A stretch of 64,000 nt of DNA from Tessaracoccus aquimaris. Its GTDB lineage: Bacteria; Actinomycetota; Actinomycetes; Propionibacteriales; Propionibacteriaceae. Positions within the stretch are counted from its first letter, which is position 1; every line of letters begins with the position of its first letter. The notes beneath the pieces are model-generated. The model saw only the letters and a list, made by a program, of their open reading frames with translations. It ran no database searches and had not been told where the DNA came from. Positions 1 to 8,531 of the stretch are shown in pieces. The position numbers and the translations under genes are program-made. The DNA lies in the NCBI RefSeq assembly GCF_001997345.1, contig NZ_CP019606.1, positions 2,356,001-2,420,000 on the forward strand. The letters are read 5' to 3'.

Positions 1-2
1 TC

Positions 3-1163
3 GCCGTCGTGACGGGCAACCTGCGGCAGGGTGCATCCGAGTCGCTGTTGATCGATGCTGCGGCGCGCGCCGCGTCGGTGGAGGTCGCCGAGGTAAGGAG
101 GGCCGCGATGCTGGCCGGCTCCGCGGCCGAGGCCGTCGCCCTTGCACTGATCGGCGGGACCGAGGCGCTGCGTGCAGTCGGGCTCAGCGTCGGCCGCCCC
201 GTGCAGCCGATGCTCGCCGCGTCGGAGAAGGACATCGCGACGGCGATGGCGAAGGCGGACCCGAGCGGGGCCCCGGTGTCCGTCGACGTGAAACTGGACG
301 GCATCCGGCTGCAGGCGCACCGCGACGGGGACCGGGTCTGGCTCGCAACCCGCACGCTCCAGGACGTCACCGAACGGCTCCCGGAGGTCGTCGAGGCGGT
401 GTTGGCGCTGCCCGTCGAGCGGTGCGTGCTGGACGGCGAGGCGATGCTGATCGGCCCGGACGCCCGCCCGCGCGCCTTCCAGGAGACCGCGGCGCGCACC
501 GCCTCCGACGCTGGCGAGGCGGTGGCCGCCTTCTTCTTCGACGCGCTCCAGATCGACGACGACGTCCTGCTGGACGAGCCGGCAGAGGTCCGCTTCGCCG
601 CGCTTGAACGCGTCGTGCCGCCCGCGCTGCGCGTCGCCAGGACGGTGACCGACGACCCCGGTGTCGCCGAGGAGTTCGCGCGCCGCGCGCTGGAGGCAGG
701 CCATGAGGGCGTCGTCGTCAAGAACCTCTCCTCGCCGTATGCGGCGGGGCGACGCGGCTCGGGGTGGGTGAAGGTCAAGCCCGTCCACACGCTCGACCTG
801 GTGGTGCTCGCCGTCGAACGCGGCAGCGGCCGTCGGGCGGGCATGCTGTCGAACATCCACCTGGGTGCGCGCGACCCCGGTACCGGTGGTTTCGTGCTGC
901 TCGGCAAGACCTTCAAGGGGATGACGGACGAGATGCTGCGGTGGCAGACAGGGAGGTTCCGCGAGTTGGAGACCTCCGACGACGGCTGGGTCGTCGCGCT
1001 GCGTCCGGAGCAGGTCGTCGAGATCGCCTTCGACGGGGTGCAGCGTTCCACGCGATATCCAGGGGGCGTCGCGCTGAGGTTCGCCCGCGTCGTCAGGTAC
1101 CGCGACGACAAGCCCGCCGCAGAGGCCGACACGATCGACGCCGTCCGCGCGTTCCTGACTTAG
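3..1163 (+). CDS. ATP-dependent DNA ligase, 5'-truncated by the window edge
   Basis: Seals nicked DNA by forming a ligase-adenylate on a lysine. The frame is open from base 3, so the N-terminal DNA-binding part lies outside the window. Nucleotidyltransferase motifs are visible in order: motif I KLDGIR (adenylated Lys at about visible residue 97), a motif III-like FFFDALQID, motif IV EGVVVKN and motif V GWVKVKP, followed by an OB-fold C-terminus. This matches the LigB/LigC-like archaeal-type ligases that actinomycetes carry beside the NAD-dependent LigA. Its stop overlaps the stop of the convergent lipoprotein gene. The GTG at base 9 is internal to the family and should not be taken as the start. 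Confidence 0.9.
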   Translation, partial: AVVTGNLRQGASESLLIDAAARAASVEVAEVRRAAMLAGSAAEAVALALIGGTEALRAVGLSVGRPVQPMLAASEKDIATAMAKADPSGAPVSVDVKLDGIRLQAHRDGDRVWLATRTLQDVTERLPEVVEAVLALPVERCVLDGEAMLIGPDARPRAFQETAARTASDAGEAVAAFFFDALQIDDDVLLDEPAEVRFAALERVVPPALRVARTVTDDPGVAEEFARRALEAGHEGVVVKNLSSPYAAGRRGSGWVKVKPVHTLDLVVLAVERGSGRRAGMLSNIHLGARDPGTGGFVLLGKTFKGMTDEMLRWQTGRFRELETSDDGWVVALRPEQVVEIAFDGVQRSTRYPGGVALRFARVVRYRDDKPAAEADTIDAVRAFLT

Positions 1164-1633
1164 CGGGCGCGGAAGAGTCGCGACTCGGCCGACTTGTCGT
1201 CGACCTTCGGGTCGCCATGTTCCCATTGCACGACGGTGCCCGAGACGGTGTCGTCGAGCGCGATGTCGTCGATGGTGTCGACCAGCACGATGTGGCCGTA
1301 GCCGGAGATCCGCAACTGGTCGATGTGGTCGGCGGTGAGCACTGTCGAGTCGCCGGCGATGGTGACGGAGGCGCAAGACCCCTTGATGCTGAACGCCCCC
1401 GGGTACTCGATGACCACGGAGCCCGAGGAGCAGTCCAGGACCTGGTCGCTGGCCGCCGCGATCTCGGCGCGATCGAGGGCCGAACCCGACGGCAGCGGGT
1501 CTGCGACGGTGCCGGGCGTCCGCGTCTCGGCCGTCATGGTGGCATCGGGGTAGACGGGGTCCTCGAGGAACACCGACGAACATCCGCTGCCGAACAGCGC
1601 GGCGACAACGGCCACGCCCAGCATCGTCCTCAT
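1160..1633 (-). CDS. DUF3060 domain lipoprotein
   Basis: 157-residue exported protein of unknown role. The N-terminus has a hydrophobic signal ending in the lipobox FGSGC, so it is probably lipid-anchored. The C-terminal half has the DUF3060 pattern of short beta repeats (alternating G and hydrophobic residues, with paired Cys in VLDCSSG and KGSC), ending in a VVQWEHGDPK-type motif. A second DUF3060 lipoprotein lies 4.3 kb away at 5906..6508. It converges with the ligase gene, the two stops overlapping. The ATG at 1633 directly precedes the signal peptide. Confidence 0.8.
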   Translation of the reverse strand: MRTMLGVAVVAALFGSGCSSVFLEDPVYPDATMTAETRTPGTVADPLPSGSALDRAEIAAASDQVLDCSSGSVVIEYPGAFSIKGSCASVTIAGDSTVLTADHIDQLRISGYGHIVLVDTIDDIALDDTVSGTVVQWEHGDPKVDDKSAESRLFRAR

Positions 1634-1652
1634 GTGCCCACCTTATCGACAG

Positions 1653-1726
1653 TGCCCCCGACGGGATTCGAACCCGTACTTGGGCGGGTTTAAGCCGCCT
1701 GCCTCTGCCAGTTGGGCCACGAGGGC
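1653..1726 (-). tRNA. tRNA-Leu (UAA anticodon), short variable arm
   Basis: Full cloverleaf on the minus strand: acceptor GCCCTCG/CGGGGGC, three-base-pair D stem with the GGCAGA D-loop typical of leucine tRNAs, anticodon stem GGCGG/CCGCC with loop CTTAAAC (anticodon UAA), T arm ACGGG-TTCGAAT-CCCGT, and discriminator A73. CCA is not encoded. The variable region is only 5 nt (CAAGT), whereas bacterial tRNA-Leu normally has a long class II arm. Identity as Leu is from the anticodon, the D-loop and A73. Confidence 0.85.
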
Positions 1727-1832
1727 TGCGGAGGCCAAGACTACCGGCCGACGCCTTCGCGATCTCCACGCCCGGCCTACCGCTGGCCCTCCCGGCCGGT
1801 AGGCTTGAGACTCGACAAAGGGGGCCACCATC

Positions 1833-2344
1833 GTGACCGCGTTTCTCATCATCGGAGGCGTAGGCGTCGCATTAGTTCTCCTGGCACTGATCATCGGCGA
1901 CGTCCTCGACGGCCTTTTCCATCTCGATGTCCTCGGCGGTGACCTGTTCTCCTTCTCCAGCCTGGCGGCCTTCGTCGGCGCCTTCGGTTTCGGCGGAGCG
2001 CTCGGCCTTGCCCTGATCGACAGCACACTGGTGGCCGTGATCGTCGGCGTCGTGATCGGCGCCATCGCCGCTTGGGGGCCGTGTCACTGACCAAGGCCCT
2101 GAAGTCCGGCGAGAACGAGGCAAGCTTCAGGTCCGACTCGATGATCGGCCACGCGGGCCTGGTCATCACTGCGATCCCGGAGGGCGGCTACGGAGAGATC
2201 CGGATTTCCGCCGGAGGACACGTCCGCAAGCTGAGCGCCAAGTCGGCGCTCCCCGTCGACGCCGGGCAGGAGGTGTGGGTCTCCTCGATCCTGTCACCCA
2301 CCGCCGTCGAGGTCACCCCGACCACCCCTGAACTCAACGCCTGA
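1833..2344 (+). CDS. NfeD-like membrane protein, split by a one-base frameshift
   Basis: A GTG start at 1833, behind an AAAGGGGG Shine-Dalgarno, opens an 85-residue frame with three hydrophobic helices. It ends at 2090 just after a G5 run (2074-2078). From there a second frame continues to 2344 with an OB-fold-like segment (GHAGLVITAIPEGGYGEI). NfeD-family partners of flotillins have exactly this membrane-plus-OB layout in one chain, so the two frames are read here as one gene. One extra G in the run restores the join. Overlapping genes or programmed -1 slippage are less likely alternatives. The flotillin gene follows 23 bp downstream, so the two are probably one operon. Confidence 0.7.
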
Positions 2345-2367
2345 CCCGTAACCCAAGAAAGGCAGCT

Positions 2368-3888
2368 ATGCCCGAACTCAACCCCATCGCGACCGCCATC
2401 ATCGGCCTGGTCGTGCTCGTCGTCCTCGTGGGGCTCCTGATCGCGAGCCGCTACAAGGTCGCCAAGCCGAGCGAGGCGTTCATCATCACCGGCCGTAAGG
2501 GCAAGGAGGTCCGCAACCCGGAGACCGGGCTCGTGTCGACCGACCTCAGCGGCCAGAAGGTCGTGATGGGCGGCGGCGTGTTCGTCGTCCCGTTCATCCA
2601 GCGCCTGCACGTGCTCGACCTGTCGTCGCGCCGCATCATGGTCACCATCCGTAACGCCGTCTCCGGCCAGGGCATCAAGCTCAACGTCGACGGCGTCGCC
2701 ATCGTCAAGGTCGGCGGCAACGAGGACTCGATCCGCGCCGCCGCGCAGCGCTTCCTGTCGCAGCAGGACGAGATCGAGCCATTCACGCAGGAGACCCTCG
2801 CCGGTTCGCTGCGTTCGATCGTCGGTTCGCTGACGGTCGAGCAGATCATCCGCGACCGCGCCGCGTTCGCGCAGCGCGTCACGGACGAGTCGGAGTCGTC
2901 GCTGACCGGTCAGGGTCTGGTGCTCGACACCTTCCAGATCCAGGACATCACCGATGACGGCACCTACCTGAGCGACCTTGGTCGCCCCGAGTCGGCGAAG
3001 CTGGGCCGGATGGCCGCCGTCGCCGAGGCCGAGGCCCGCCGCGAGGCGGAGCAGGCCCAGATCGCCGCCGAGCAGCAGATCGCCATCGCGCAGCGCGAAC
3101 TGGTGCTGAAGCAGGCCGAGATCCAGTCCGAGACCGACGCCGCCCGCGCGACCGCGGCCGCGTCCGGCCCTCTCGCGCAGGCCGACCGTGACCAGGCCAT
3201 TCTGCAGGAGCAGGAGAAGGTCGCCGTCGCGCAGGCGGCCCTGAAGGAGCGCCAGCTCGACACCGAGGTCCGCCGCCCGGCAGACGCCGAGCGGTACCGC
3301 GTGGAGACCGAGGCAGAGGCCAAGCGCAACGCGGCCATCTTCGGTGCCGATGCCGACAAGGCAGCGTCGATCGCCAACGCCGAGGCCGAGGCCGAGAAGG
3401 CTCGCCTGAGCGGTGTCGGTGAGAAGTCGCGTCGTTCGGCGCTCGCGGAGGCCGAGGCCATCGAGGGTGCCCGTCGAGGCGAGGCCGAGAAGGCACGTCG
3501 TATCGCGGAGGCCGAGGCGGTCCGCGCCGAGGGCGAGGCCAAGGCGGCCGCGGTGCTCGCGGTCGGCCAGGCCGAGGCCGAGGCGATGGACAAGCGTGCC
3601 GAGGCGTTCCAGCACTACAACGACGCCGCCGTGCTGCAGATGCTCATCGAGGTGCTGCCCGAGATGGCCGAGAAGGTCGCAGCGCCGATGGGCAACATCG
3701 ACAAGCTGACGGTGATCTCCACCGACGGCGCGTCGACGCTGCCTCGCCAGGTCACCGACAACGTGATGCAGACGATGCAGATGGTCAAGGACACCACTGG
3801 CTACGACCTGACCAGCATCCTCGACCGCTTCACCAAGAAGGACGAGCCAGCCCGCGCCGACATCGTCAAGGGCGACGTCGCCGAGTGA
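2368..3888 (+). CDS. Flotillin/SPFH domain protein
   Basis: 506-residue scaffold protein of membrane microdomains. It has an N-terminal transmembrane helix (residues 5-28), an SPFH/band-7 domain to about residue 200, then a long Ala/Glu-rich heptad region (about residues 205-420, with repeated AEAEA/AEAEK blocks) expected to form a coiled coil, and a C-terminal flotillin tail. Start ATG 2368 has an AAAGG ribosome-binding site. The NfeD-like gene immediately upstream fits the usual NfeD-flotillin pairing. A strong hairpin terminator follows. Confidence 0.92.
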   Translation: MPELNPIATAIIGLVVLVVLVGLLIASRYKVAKPSEAFIITGRKGKEVRNPETGLVSTDLSGQKVVMGGGVFVVPFIQRLHVLDLSSRRIMVTIRNAVSGQGIKLNVDGVAIVKVGGNEDSIRAAAQRFLSQQDEIEPFTQETLAGSLRSIVGSLTVEQIIRDRAAFAQRVTDESESSLTGQGLVLDTFQIQDITDDGTYLSDLGRPESAKLGRMAAVAEAEARREAEQAQIAAEQQIAIAQRELVLKQAEIQSETDAARATAAASGPLAQADRDQAILQEQEKVAVAQAALKERQLDTEVRRPADAERYRVETEAEAKRNAAIFGADADKAASIANAEAEAEKARLSGVGEKSRRSALAEAEAIEGARRGEAEKARRIAEAEAVRAEGEAKAAAVLAVGQAEAEAMDKRAEAFQHYNDAAVLQMLIEVLPEMAEKVAAPMGNIDKLTVISTDGASTLPRQVTDNVMQTMQMVKDTTGYDLTSILDRFTKKDEPARADIVKGDVAE

Positions 3889-3909
3889 CGCGTCGCTGAA
3901 GCAACCGGA

Positions 3910-3938
3910 CGCGCCGATCCCCGCTGGGGGTCGGCGCG
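3910..3938 (+). terminator. Hairpin terminator after the flotillin gene
   Basis: A 13-bp stem (CGCGCCGATCCCC against GGGGGTCGGCGCG, one G-T pair) with a GCT loop, followed by TT, 22 bp after the flotillin stop. A degenerate second copy lies at 4072..4100 as part of a tandem duplication. Confidence 0.75.
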
Positions 3939-3965
3939 TTCGTCATGTTCGGGGTGGGTTGGGGC

Positions 3966-4045
3966 TTGAGCATGTTTGGTTGCTCGTTTGCGTTTGGATC
4001 GTGAAAACGTGGCCCGGACGACAACGAGTTACCAAACATGCTCAA
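3966..4045 (+). repeat. 80-bp palindromic element, copy A
   Basis: Begins TTGAGCATGTTTGG and ends CCAAACATGCTCAA. Base i pairs with base 81-i at most of the 40 positions, so the whole element can form one long hairpin. The flank continues as CGC on the right. Confidence 0.9.
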
Positions 4046-4127
4046 CGCATGACGTGCACCGAGACACCGGACGCGCCGAACCCCGCTGGGGGGTCGGCGG
4101 GTTTGTCACGCTCGGGTCGGGTGGGAT

Positions 4128-4207
4128 TTGAGCATGTTTGGCTGCTCGTTTGCGTTTGGATCGTGCAAATAGCGCTTGGACGACAACGAGTTACCAAACA
4201 TGCTCAA
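4128..4207 (+). repeat. 80-bp palindromic element, copy B
   Basis: Same length and arms as copy A (TTGAGCATGTTTGG / CCAAACATGCTCAA), with several changes in the centre that weaken inner pairing. Lies 162 bp after copy A. Confidence 0.9.
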
Positions 4208-4250
4208 CGCCAGACGTGCACCGAGCGTCACGCGGGAGGCGCGGGGCGGG

Positions 4251-5149
4251 TCAGCGGGGGTCGCGCCGGGCGACGGGGGCGGCCGGGAGGCGGAGCGAGA
4301 TCCGGGTGCCGACCCCCGGCTCCGAGGTGATCTGGGCGGTGCCGCCGTGGCGCGCGAGGATCGTCCGGACGATCGACAGTCCGAGGCCGGACCCTTCGAC
4401 GGGGCGCGGGTGCTGCCCCGAGCCAGTTCCTCCCACATCTGGCCGACGGCCGCAGGAGGGATGCCCCAGCCGGTGTCGTTGATGTCCAAGTGGACGACGC
4501 CGCCGCCTTCGGTGGCCCGCACCTCGATCCGCGCGCCCGGCTCCGAATACTTGACGGCGTTGCTCAGCAGGTTGAACACCGCCACCGACAGCAGGTCGCG
4601 GTCGCCGATCACCGGGGGCACCGGCCACGGCACCTGAGGGAACTCCACCGAGATGCGCCGGTCCGACGGCGGGAGCACCTCGATGGCCTCGTCGACGACG
4701 TCGCGCAGGTCGACCGGTTCGCGCTCCAGTGCGCGGGTGTCCAGGTCGACCAACTTCGCCAGGTCCCCCACCAGCGTGCTGAGCCGTCGCGCCTGGGCCG
4801 ACACCACACCCATCGCGGGCCCCGGCGTGGGCTGCGCGGCGAGCGCGGTGCGGATCGCGGTGACGGGGTTCTTCAACTCGTGGTCGAGGCGGCGCATGAA
4901 GCGGTGCCTGGCCTGGCTCTCCTGGTCGCGCACCCGCGCCTCGACCGCGGCCTCGCGGCGCGTGGCGCGTGACCGCAGTGCGCGCGCCCCGAGCCAGGCA
5001 CCGGACCCGACCACCCCGGCGAGCGCGATGGTCAGCGAGAGCCGTGTCGAGAGGATCAGCCAGGTGTCGGCGCCGGCCACCAGCAGCCCAGCCGCGATGA
5101 TCCCTGCGACGACGACCGGGGCAAGCGCGACCCACCAGGCGCGCCTCAT
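4251..5149 (-). CDS. Sensor histidine kinase, frameshifted in the ATPase domain
   Basis: Membrane sensor kinase paired with the response regulator at 5146..5856, which its ATG overlaps by 4 nt. Two N-terminal hydrophobic segments (about residues 5-55) are followed by the DHp H-box ([13 protein letters not shown]), an N-box ([13 protein letters not shown]) and the G1 box DTGWGIP. The frame then breaks. The G2 box [10 protein letters not shown] and the true C-terminus to the TGA at 4251 lie one frame over. The break maps to the CCCC at 4416-4419, where one added base restores the join. Without correction the chain loses its G2 box and gains an unrelated tail. The input signal is unknown. Confidence 0.85.
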
Positions 5150-5856
5150 CCGCCGCGCACCGGGGAGATGAACCGGTATCCGCCGCCCGGGACCGTCTCG
5201 ATGAGGCGAGGCTGGCCCGCATCGTCGCCCAGCACGCGGCGCAACTCCGCGACCCGGTGATCGACGGCGCGCGACGACACGGCGAACTCATAGCCCCACA
5301 GCGTCTCCAGCAGTCGCTCGCGGGTGTGCAACTCGTCGGGATGGCTCATGAAGTACTCGAGAAGCAGGCTCGCCCTCGGCGTGAGGACGACCTCCCGACC
5401 CGCGACGAACACTCGCCGGGCCGTCCGGTCGAACTCGACACCGTCGGCCACGAGACGCTTCGCGGAGGCGAGGGTGCGCTCCCCCGGCGTGGTGCGCCGC
5501 AGGACGGCACGGATCCTCGCGATCAACTCCGGAGGATCGAACGGCTTCGCCAGGTAGTCGTCGGCGCCCTCGTCGAGCGCCGCCGACTTCTCGAACGACC
5601 CGTCGACCTGGGTGAGGAGGATGACCGGCGTCCAGTCCTGCCTGGAGCGCAGTTCGCGCACCAGCGAGCGGCCGTCCCTGCGTGGCATCAGCACGTCGCT
5701 GACGATGATGTCGACGCCTCGCACTGCGAGGGCCTCCAGCGCGGCCTCGCCGTCCGGGGCGCACTCGACCCTGAACCCGGAGCGCTCCAGGTACGGCGCA
5801 AGGGTCGTGGTGATCGCCTCCTCGTCGTCGACCAGGAGGATCGAGGAGGACATCAT
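5146..5856 (-). CDS. OmpR-family response regulator
   Basis: 236-residue two-component regulator. The receiver domain carries acidic residues VDDEE near the N-terminus, the phospho-acceptor Asp in IIVSDVLMP (about residue 54) and the conserved Lys in [10 protein letters not shown]. The C-terminal winged helix (about residues 135-230) has the [12 protein letters not shown] and VPGGGYRFI motifs of OmpR/PhoB DNA-binding domains. It precedes the histidine kinase and overlaps its ATG by 4 nt, so the pair is translationally coupled. Two adjacent ATG codons (5856 and 5853) are possible starts. Target genes are not evident. Confidence 0.93.
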   Translation of the reverse strand: MMSSSILLVDDEEAITTTLAPYLERSGFRVECAPDGEAALEALAVRGVDIIVSDVLMPRRDGRSLVRELRSRQDWTPVILLTQVDGSFEKSAALDEGADDYLAKPFDPPELIARIRAVLRRTTPGERTLASAKRLVADGVEFDRTARRVFVAGREVVLTPRASLLLEYFMSHPDELHTRERLLETLWGYEFAVSSRAVDHRVAELRRVLGDDAGQPRLIETVPGGGYRFISPVRGG

Positions 5857-5905
5857 CGAGACGCCGAGGCAGCGGACATGGGTCAGATCCTAGAAAGCCC
5901 GGGGC

Positions 5906-6508
5906 TCATGCCCCCGCAGCCACCGCGACGGAGCCGATGGACGCGTCGGCGACCGTCGGAGATCCAGATTCCCAGTTCACGACCGACCCGTTGCCGTCCT
6001 TGGTGATGCTGACGGCGTCGATGGTGGTGGCGAGCACCGCCGACCCGGTGCCAGCGACGGTGAGCTTCCCGATCCCCTGGCCCACCACGATGGAGCCGTT
6101 CCCGGTGATCTCGACCTCGTCGCAGTCGGCCGTCACGGCCACCACGACGCCGGTGCGGTCGACGAGGACCTTGCCGGAGGCGCAGTTGTCCTCGGTCTCG
6201 ACGGCGGCGAGCAGGGTCGCCCGGTCGAGGTCCTCGCTGAGCTCGGCGGTGGTCGGCGCGGGGGACTCCGACTCGTCGGTCGGCTCGTCAGAGGGGGCGT
6301 CGGTCGGCTCGTCAGAGGCCTCCTCCGTCGGCTCCTCGGACGGCTGCGCCGGGGTCGGCGCCTTGGTCGCGGCCTGCGTCTCCGCCGGTGAGGAGGGCGC
6401 CTGCGACGCCTCGGCCGGGCCGTCCGCGGTGGTGAGGCTGCAGCCGGTCCCTACCAACAGGGTCGAGCAGGCGGCCACTGACAAGGCGATACGTGTGATG
6501 CGGTTCAT
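5906..6508 (-). CDS. DUF3060 domain lipoprotein with acidic linker
   Basis: 200-residue exported protein. The signal peptide begins MNRITRIALSV and ends in lipobox LVGTGC. It is followed by a long Pro/Thr/Glu/Asp/Ser-rich linker (about residues 30-95, with EPTDAPSDEPTDES-type repeats), which suggests a surface stalk. A C-terminal DUF3060 beta-repeat domain (about residues 100-195) has paired cysteines and VVNWESGSPT. A longer upstream frame exists, but the ATG at 6508 directly begins the signal peptide. Function unknown; it resembles the lipoprotein at 1160..1633. Confidence 0.82.
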   Translation of the reverse strand: MNRITRIALSVAACSTLLVGTGCSLTTADGPAEASQAPSSPAETQAATKAPTPAQPSEEPTEEASDEPTDAPSDEPTDESESPAPTTAELSEDLDRATLLAAVETEDNCASGKVLVDRTGVVVAVTADCDEVEITGNGSIVVGQGIGKLTVAGTGSAVLATTIDAVSITKDGNGSVVNWESGSPTVADASIGSVAVAAGA

Positions 6509-6585
6509 AGGGACAACCCTAGAAACGGCGAGGCTCACGTAGGTGTCGGCGCTGTCGCAACCATGTCGCAGATCCGCGACATCGT

Positions 6586-7296
6586 TCACCGTTCTTGCGC
6601 CAGCCCTTGAACAAGGTTCTTCAGCTCACGCACTTCCCGCCTCAGGTCCTCGATCCGTTCCTCGGAGGCGGACGACGCGGAGGTGCTTTCGAGCGAGACG
6701 CGCTCGACGATCCACGATGCGAGCGTGGCAGTGACCACGCCGATCAGCCCGACCCCGCCAACCATGAGTCCAGCTGCCACGGCCCGGCCTGTTCCAGTGA
6801 CGGGGGCGTAATCGCCGTACCCGACGGTCGTCATCGTCACGAAGGACCACCAGAGCGCCTCGCCGAATGACTGGATATTGCCGCTGCCTCCCTTCTCGGC
6901 GTCGAGGACAGCCAGCGCAGCCAGCAGAAGGATCAGGATCGTTGCCCCGATGGTGTAGGCGACGACCTGGCCCCGGAGACGCGAGCCAGCATTTCGCTGG
7001 ATCAGCGCAACGATGGTGAGGAACCGCATCAGGCGAAGGGGGCGCAGCATCGGCAGGGCGACAACGGCGAGGTCCAGCAGGTGCGCTCGGAACCAGCGCC
7101 AACGGTTCTCGGCCAGCGAGAGTCGCACGATGTAGTCCACCAGGAACAGTGCCCAGGTGCCCCACAACACGGTGGCGGTGCCGATCCCGGGCCTCCACAC
7201 GATCTCCGTCGCATAAGCCACCAGAAAGAGGCACGTGGCCACTATCAAGGGCCACTCCAGCATCTTGTCCCAGCGTTCAAGCCGCGCGCCAAACAT
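6586..7296 (-). CDS. Voltage-gated-type potassium channel
   Basis: 236-residue K+ channel subunit. Hydrophobic segments at about residues 15-35 and 40-58, then an Arg-rich stretch PMLRPLRLMRFL that resembles a rudimentary S4 voltage sensor. Two pore-lining helices flank the selectivity filter TTVGYGDYAP (about residue 157). The C-terminus (about residues 200-236, SEERIEDLRREVRELKNLV) is a predicted short coiled coil likely to help tetramer assembly. No RCK domain is present. Confidence 0.9.
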   Translation of the reverse strand: MFGARLERWDKMLEWPLIVATCLFLVAYATEIVWRPGIGTATVLWGTWALFLVDYIVRLSLAENRWRWFRAHLLDLAVVALPMLRPLRLMRFLTIVALIQRNAGSRLRGQVVAYTIGATILILLLAALAVLDAEKGGSGNIQSFGEALWWSFVTMTTVGYGDYAPVTGTGRAVAAGLMVGGVGLIGVVTATLASWIVERVSLESTSASSASEERIEDLRREVRELKNLVQGLAQER

Positions 7297-7391
7297 GCCT
7301 GATTATGGGACACCGTCAGCAGCAAACAGCAAACCGTTCGAGTTCGGCCCCCCTCGACATGATCGGGGGACGGACCCGACGCCAGGGCGAT

Positions 7392-7556
7392 CTACTCCTC
7401 CGGGTCGTCCTGGGGTGCGTCGGTGCGCTGGTCGATCCAATCGGCCTCGTCGACCAGGTCGGGCCCTCCTTCGGGCGCGACCTGGTCGTCGGCAGGGTCG
7501 GCCGAAGCCTCCTGCGCGGCGCGGTCGGTCTCGTCGAACTCAATCTCGGATGTCAT
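7392..7556 (-). CDS. Small acidic protein, unknown function
   Basis: 54 residues, very rich in Asp and Glu (begins MTSEIEFDETD), with no Cys and no hydrophobic segment. ATG 7556 follows GGAAAGGGG at a suitable distance. I do not recognise a named family, although short acidic proteins beginning this way occur in actinomycetes. A longer frame runs upstream, but its composition looks like a shadow of the opposite strand. Confidence 0.5.
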   Translation of the reverse strand: MTSEIEFDETDRAAQEASADPADDQVAPEGGPDLVDEADWIDQRTDAPQDDPEE

Positions 7557-7630
7557 CGCGTGCCCCTTTCCGCCTGCCCCGAGACTACCCGTGGGCCTCC
7601 CGAGGCGGGCGGGGTTCGCATGGCCGGGGG

Positions 7631-8374
7631 TCAGCTCGACATGATCACCTTCCACGGGCGGGCGAGAAGGACGAGCAACTCGTTGACGACGCTGCCGTCC
7701 TCGTCCTGGGCCATGTTCACGACCTCGACGGCGGTGGCGGCGTCCGGGGTGTGCACGACGGCCATCCCGGAGCCGGGCCGGTCTACCAGGGGCCCCGCGG
7801 CGACGAGCACCCCACGTCGCCCGAGTTCCCTCAGGAACCGGCCGTGCAGTGCGAAGTCGGGCGACGTCATGACCCCGCCGGGCGGGGCGGCAGGACCGGC
7901 CTGGTGCTGCAACACCAGCCAGACGTCGTCGGCACCGCCGGGCGATCCCGCGTAGTCGGCCAGCCTGCACATCACCTTGCGCCAGCCGGCCCGGTAGTCG
8001 GCCCGGGCGCCCGTGGGGTTCGGCCAGCCCTGCCAGCCATCGTGTTCGAGCGTGATCAACGTCCCGGCCTGTGGCACGCCGACGAAGGTCACCACGACAC
8101 GCGTCGACTCGGAGGCCTCACGTCCGGGATGCCAACTCAGCTCCAGGCGCGACCCGTGCTGGGTCGAGATCACCTCAGCCCACCTGGTCTTCCTGCCGTC
8201 GGGCGCGGTCTCCACAATGTGGTCGCCGACGAAGGCGACGCTCGCCCCCGCCCCGAAGCAGCTGAACCCCTCAACGGGCCACCACGCTCCGATGTCATCG
8301 ATCCAGAGCCGGTAGGCGTCGGCGGGGTCCCCACCGACGAGGATCTGACGGCGTACGGCGGAAAGGGTGGGCAT
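7631..8374 (-). CDS. SRPBCC (AHSA1-like) and YCII-like domain fusion protein
   Basis: 247 residues with two domains. Residues 1-145 look like an AHSA1/SRPBCC ligand-binding fold (AYRLWIDDIGAWWPV near the start, ITLEHDGWQGW, and a C-terminal GWRKVMCRLADY helix). Residues 150-245 look like a YCII-related domain (DFALHGRFLRELGRRGVLVAAGPL). The start ATG 8374 has GAGGAG upstream. Both domain types occur in small-molecule-binding or oxidation-related proteins. The substrate cannot be read from sequence. Confidence 0.75.
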   Translation of the reverse strand: MPTLSAVRRQILVGGDPADAYRLWIDDIGAWWPVEGFSCFGAGASVAFVGDHIVETAPDGRKTRWAEVISTQHGSRLELSWHPGREASESTRVVVTFVGVPQAGTLITLEHDGWQGWPNPTGARADYRAGWRKVMCRLADYAGSPGGADDVWLVLQHQAGPAAPPGGVMTSPDFALHGRFLRELGRRGVLVAAGPLVDRPGSGMAVVHTPDAATAVEVVNMAQDEDGSVVNELLVLLARPWKVIMSS

Positions 8375-8531
8375 ATGGACGCTCCTCGCTTGATGGTTCA
8401 CGGGCGGACACGATCGGCGCGTCCCCCTGGGGCGCGCTCGGGTACGCCCAGCGCGCCCCTCGCGCACGATGGCGCACGCGCCCTCCCTTGCGCCACACCC
8501 ATTGGTGTCACGCCGGGACGGACCCACCCCG

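Larger units (their letters stand above)
3904..4227. repeat. Tandem duplication of a terminator plus 80-bp palindrome unit (2 x about 162 bp)
   Basis: The terminator-like hairpin and the following 80-bp palindromic element occur twice with a 162-bp offset. Examples are the shared ACCGGACGCGCCGA at 3905 and 4067, and TTGAGCATGTTTGG at 3966 and 4128. The second copy of the hairpin has lost pairing. The block sits between the 3' ends of two convergent genes. Confidence 0.8.

Noticed and set aside
3966..4045. 80-bp palindromes as ordinary Rho-independent terminators
   Set aside because: They lack U tracts, occur in tandem and divergent gaps as well as convergent ones, and keep a fixed 80-bp length, which terminators do not.
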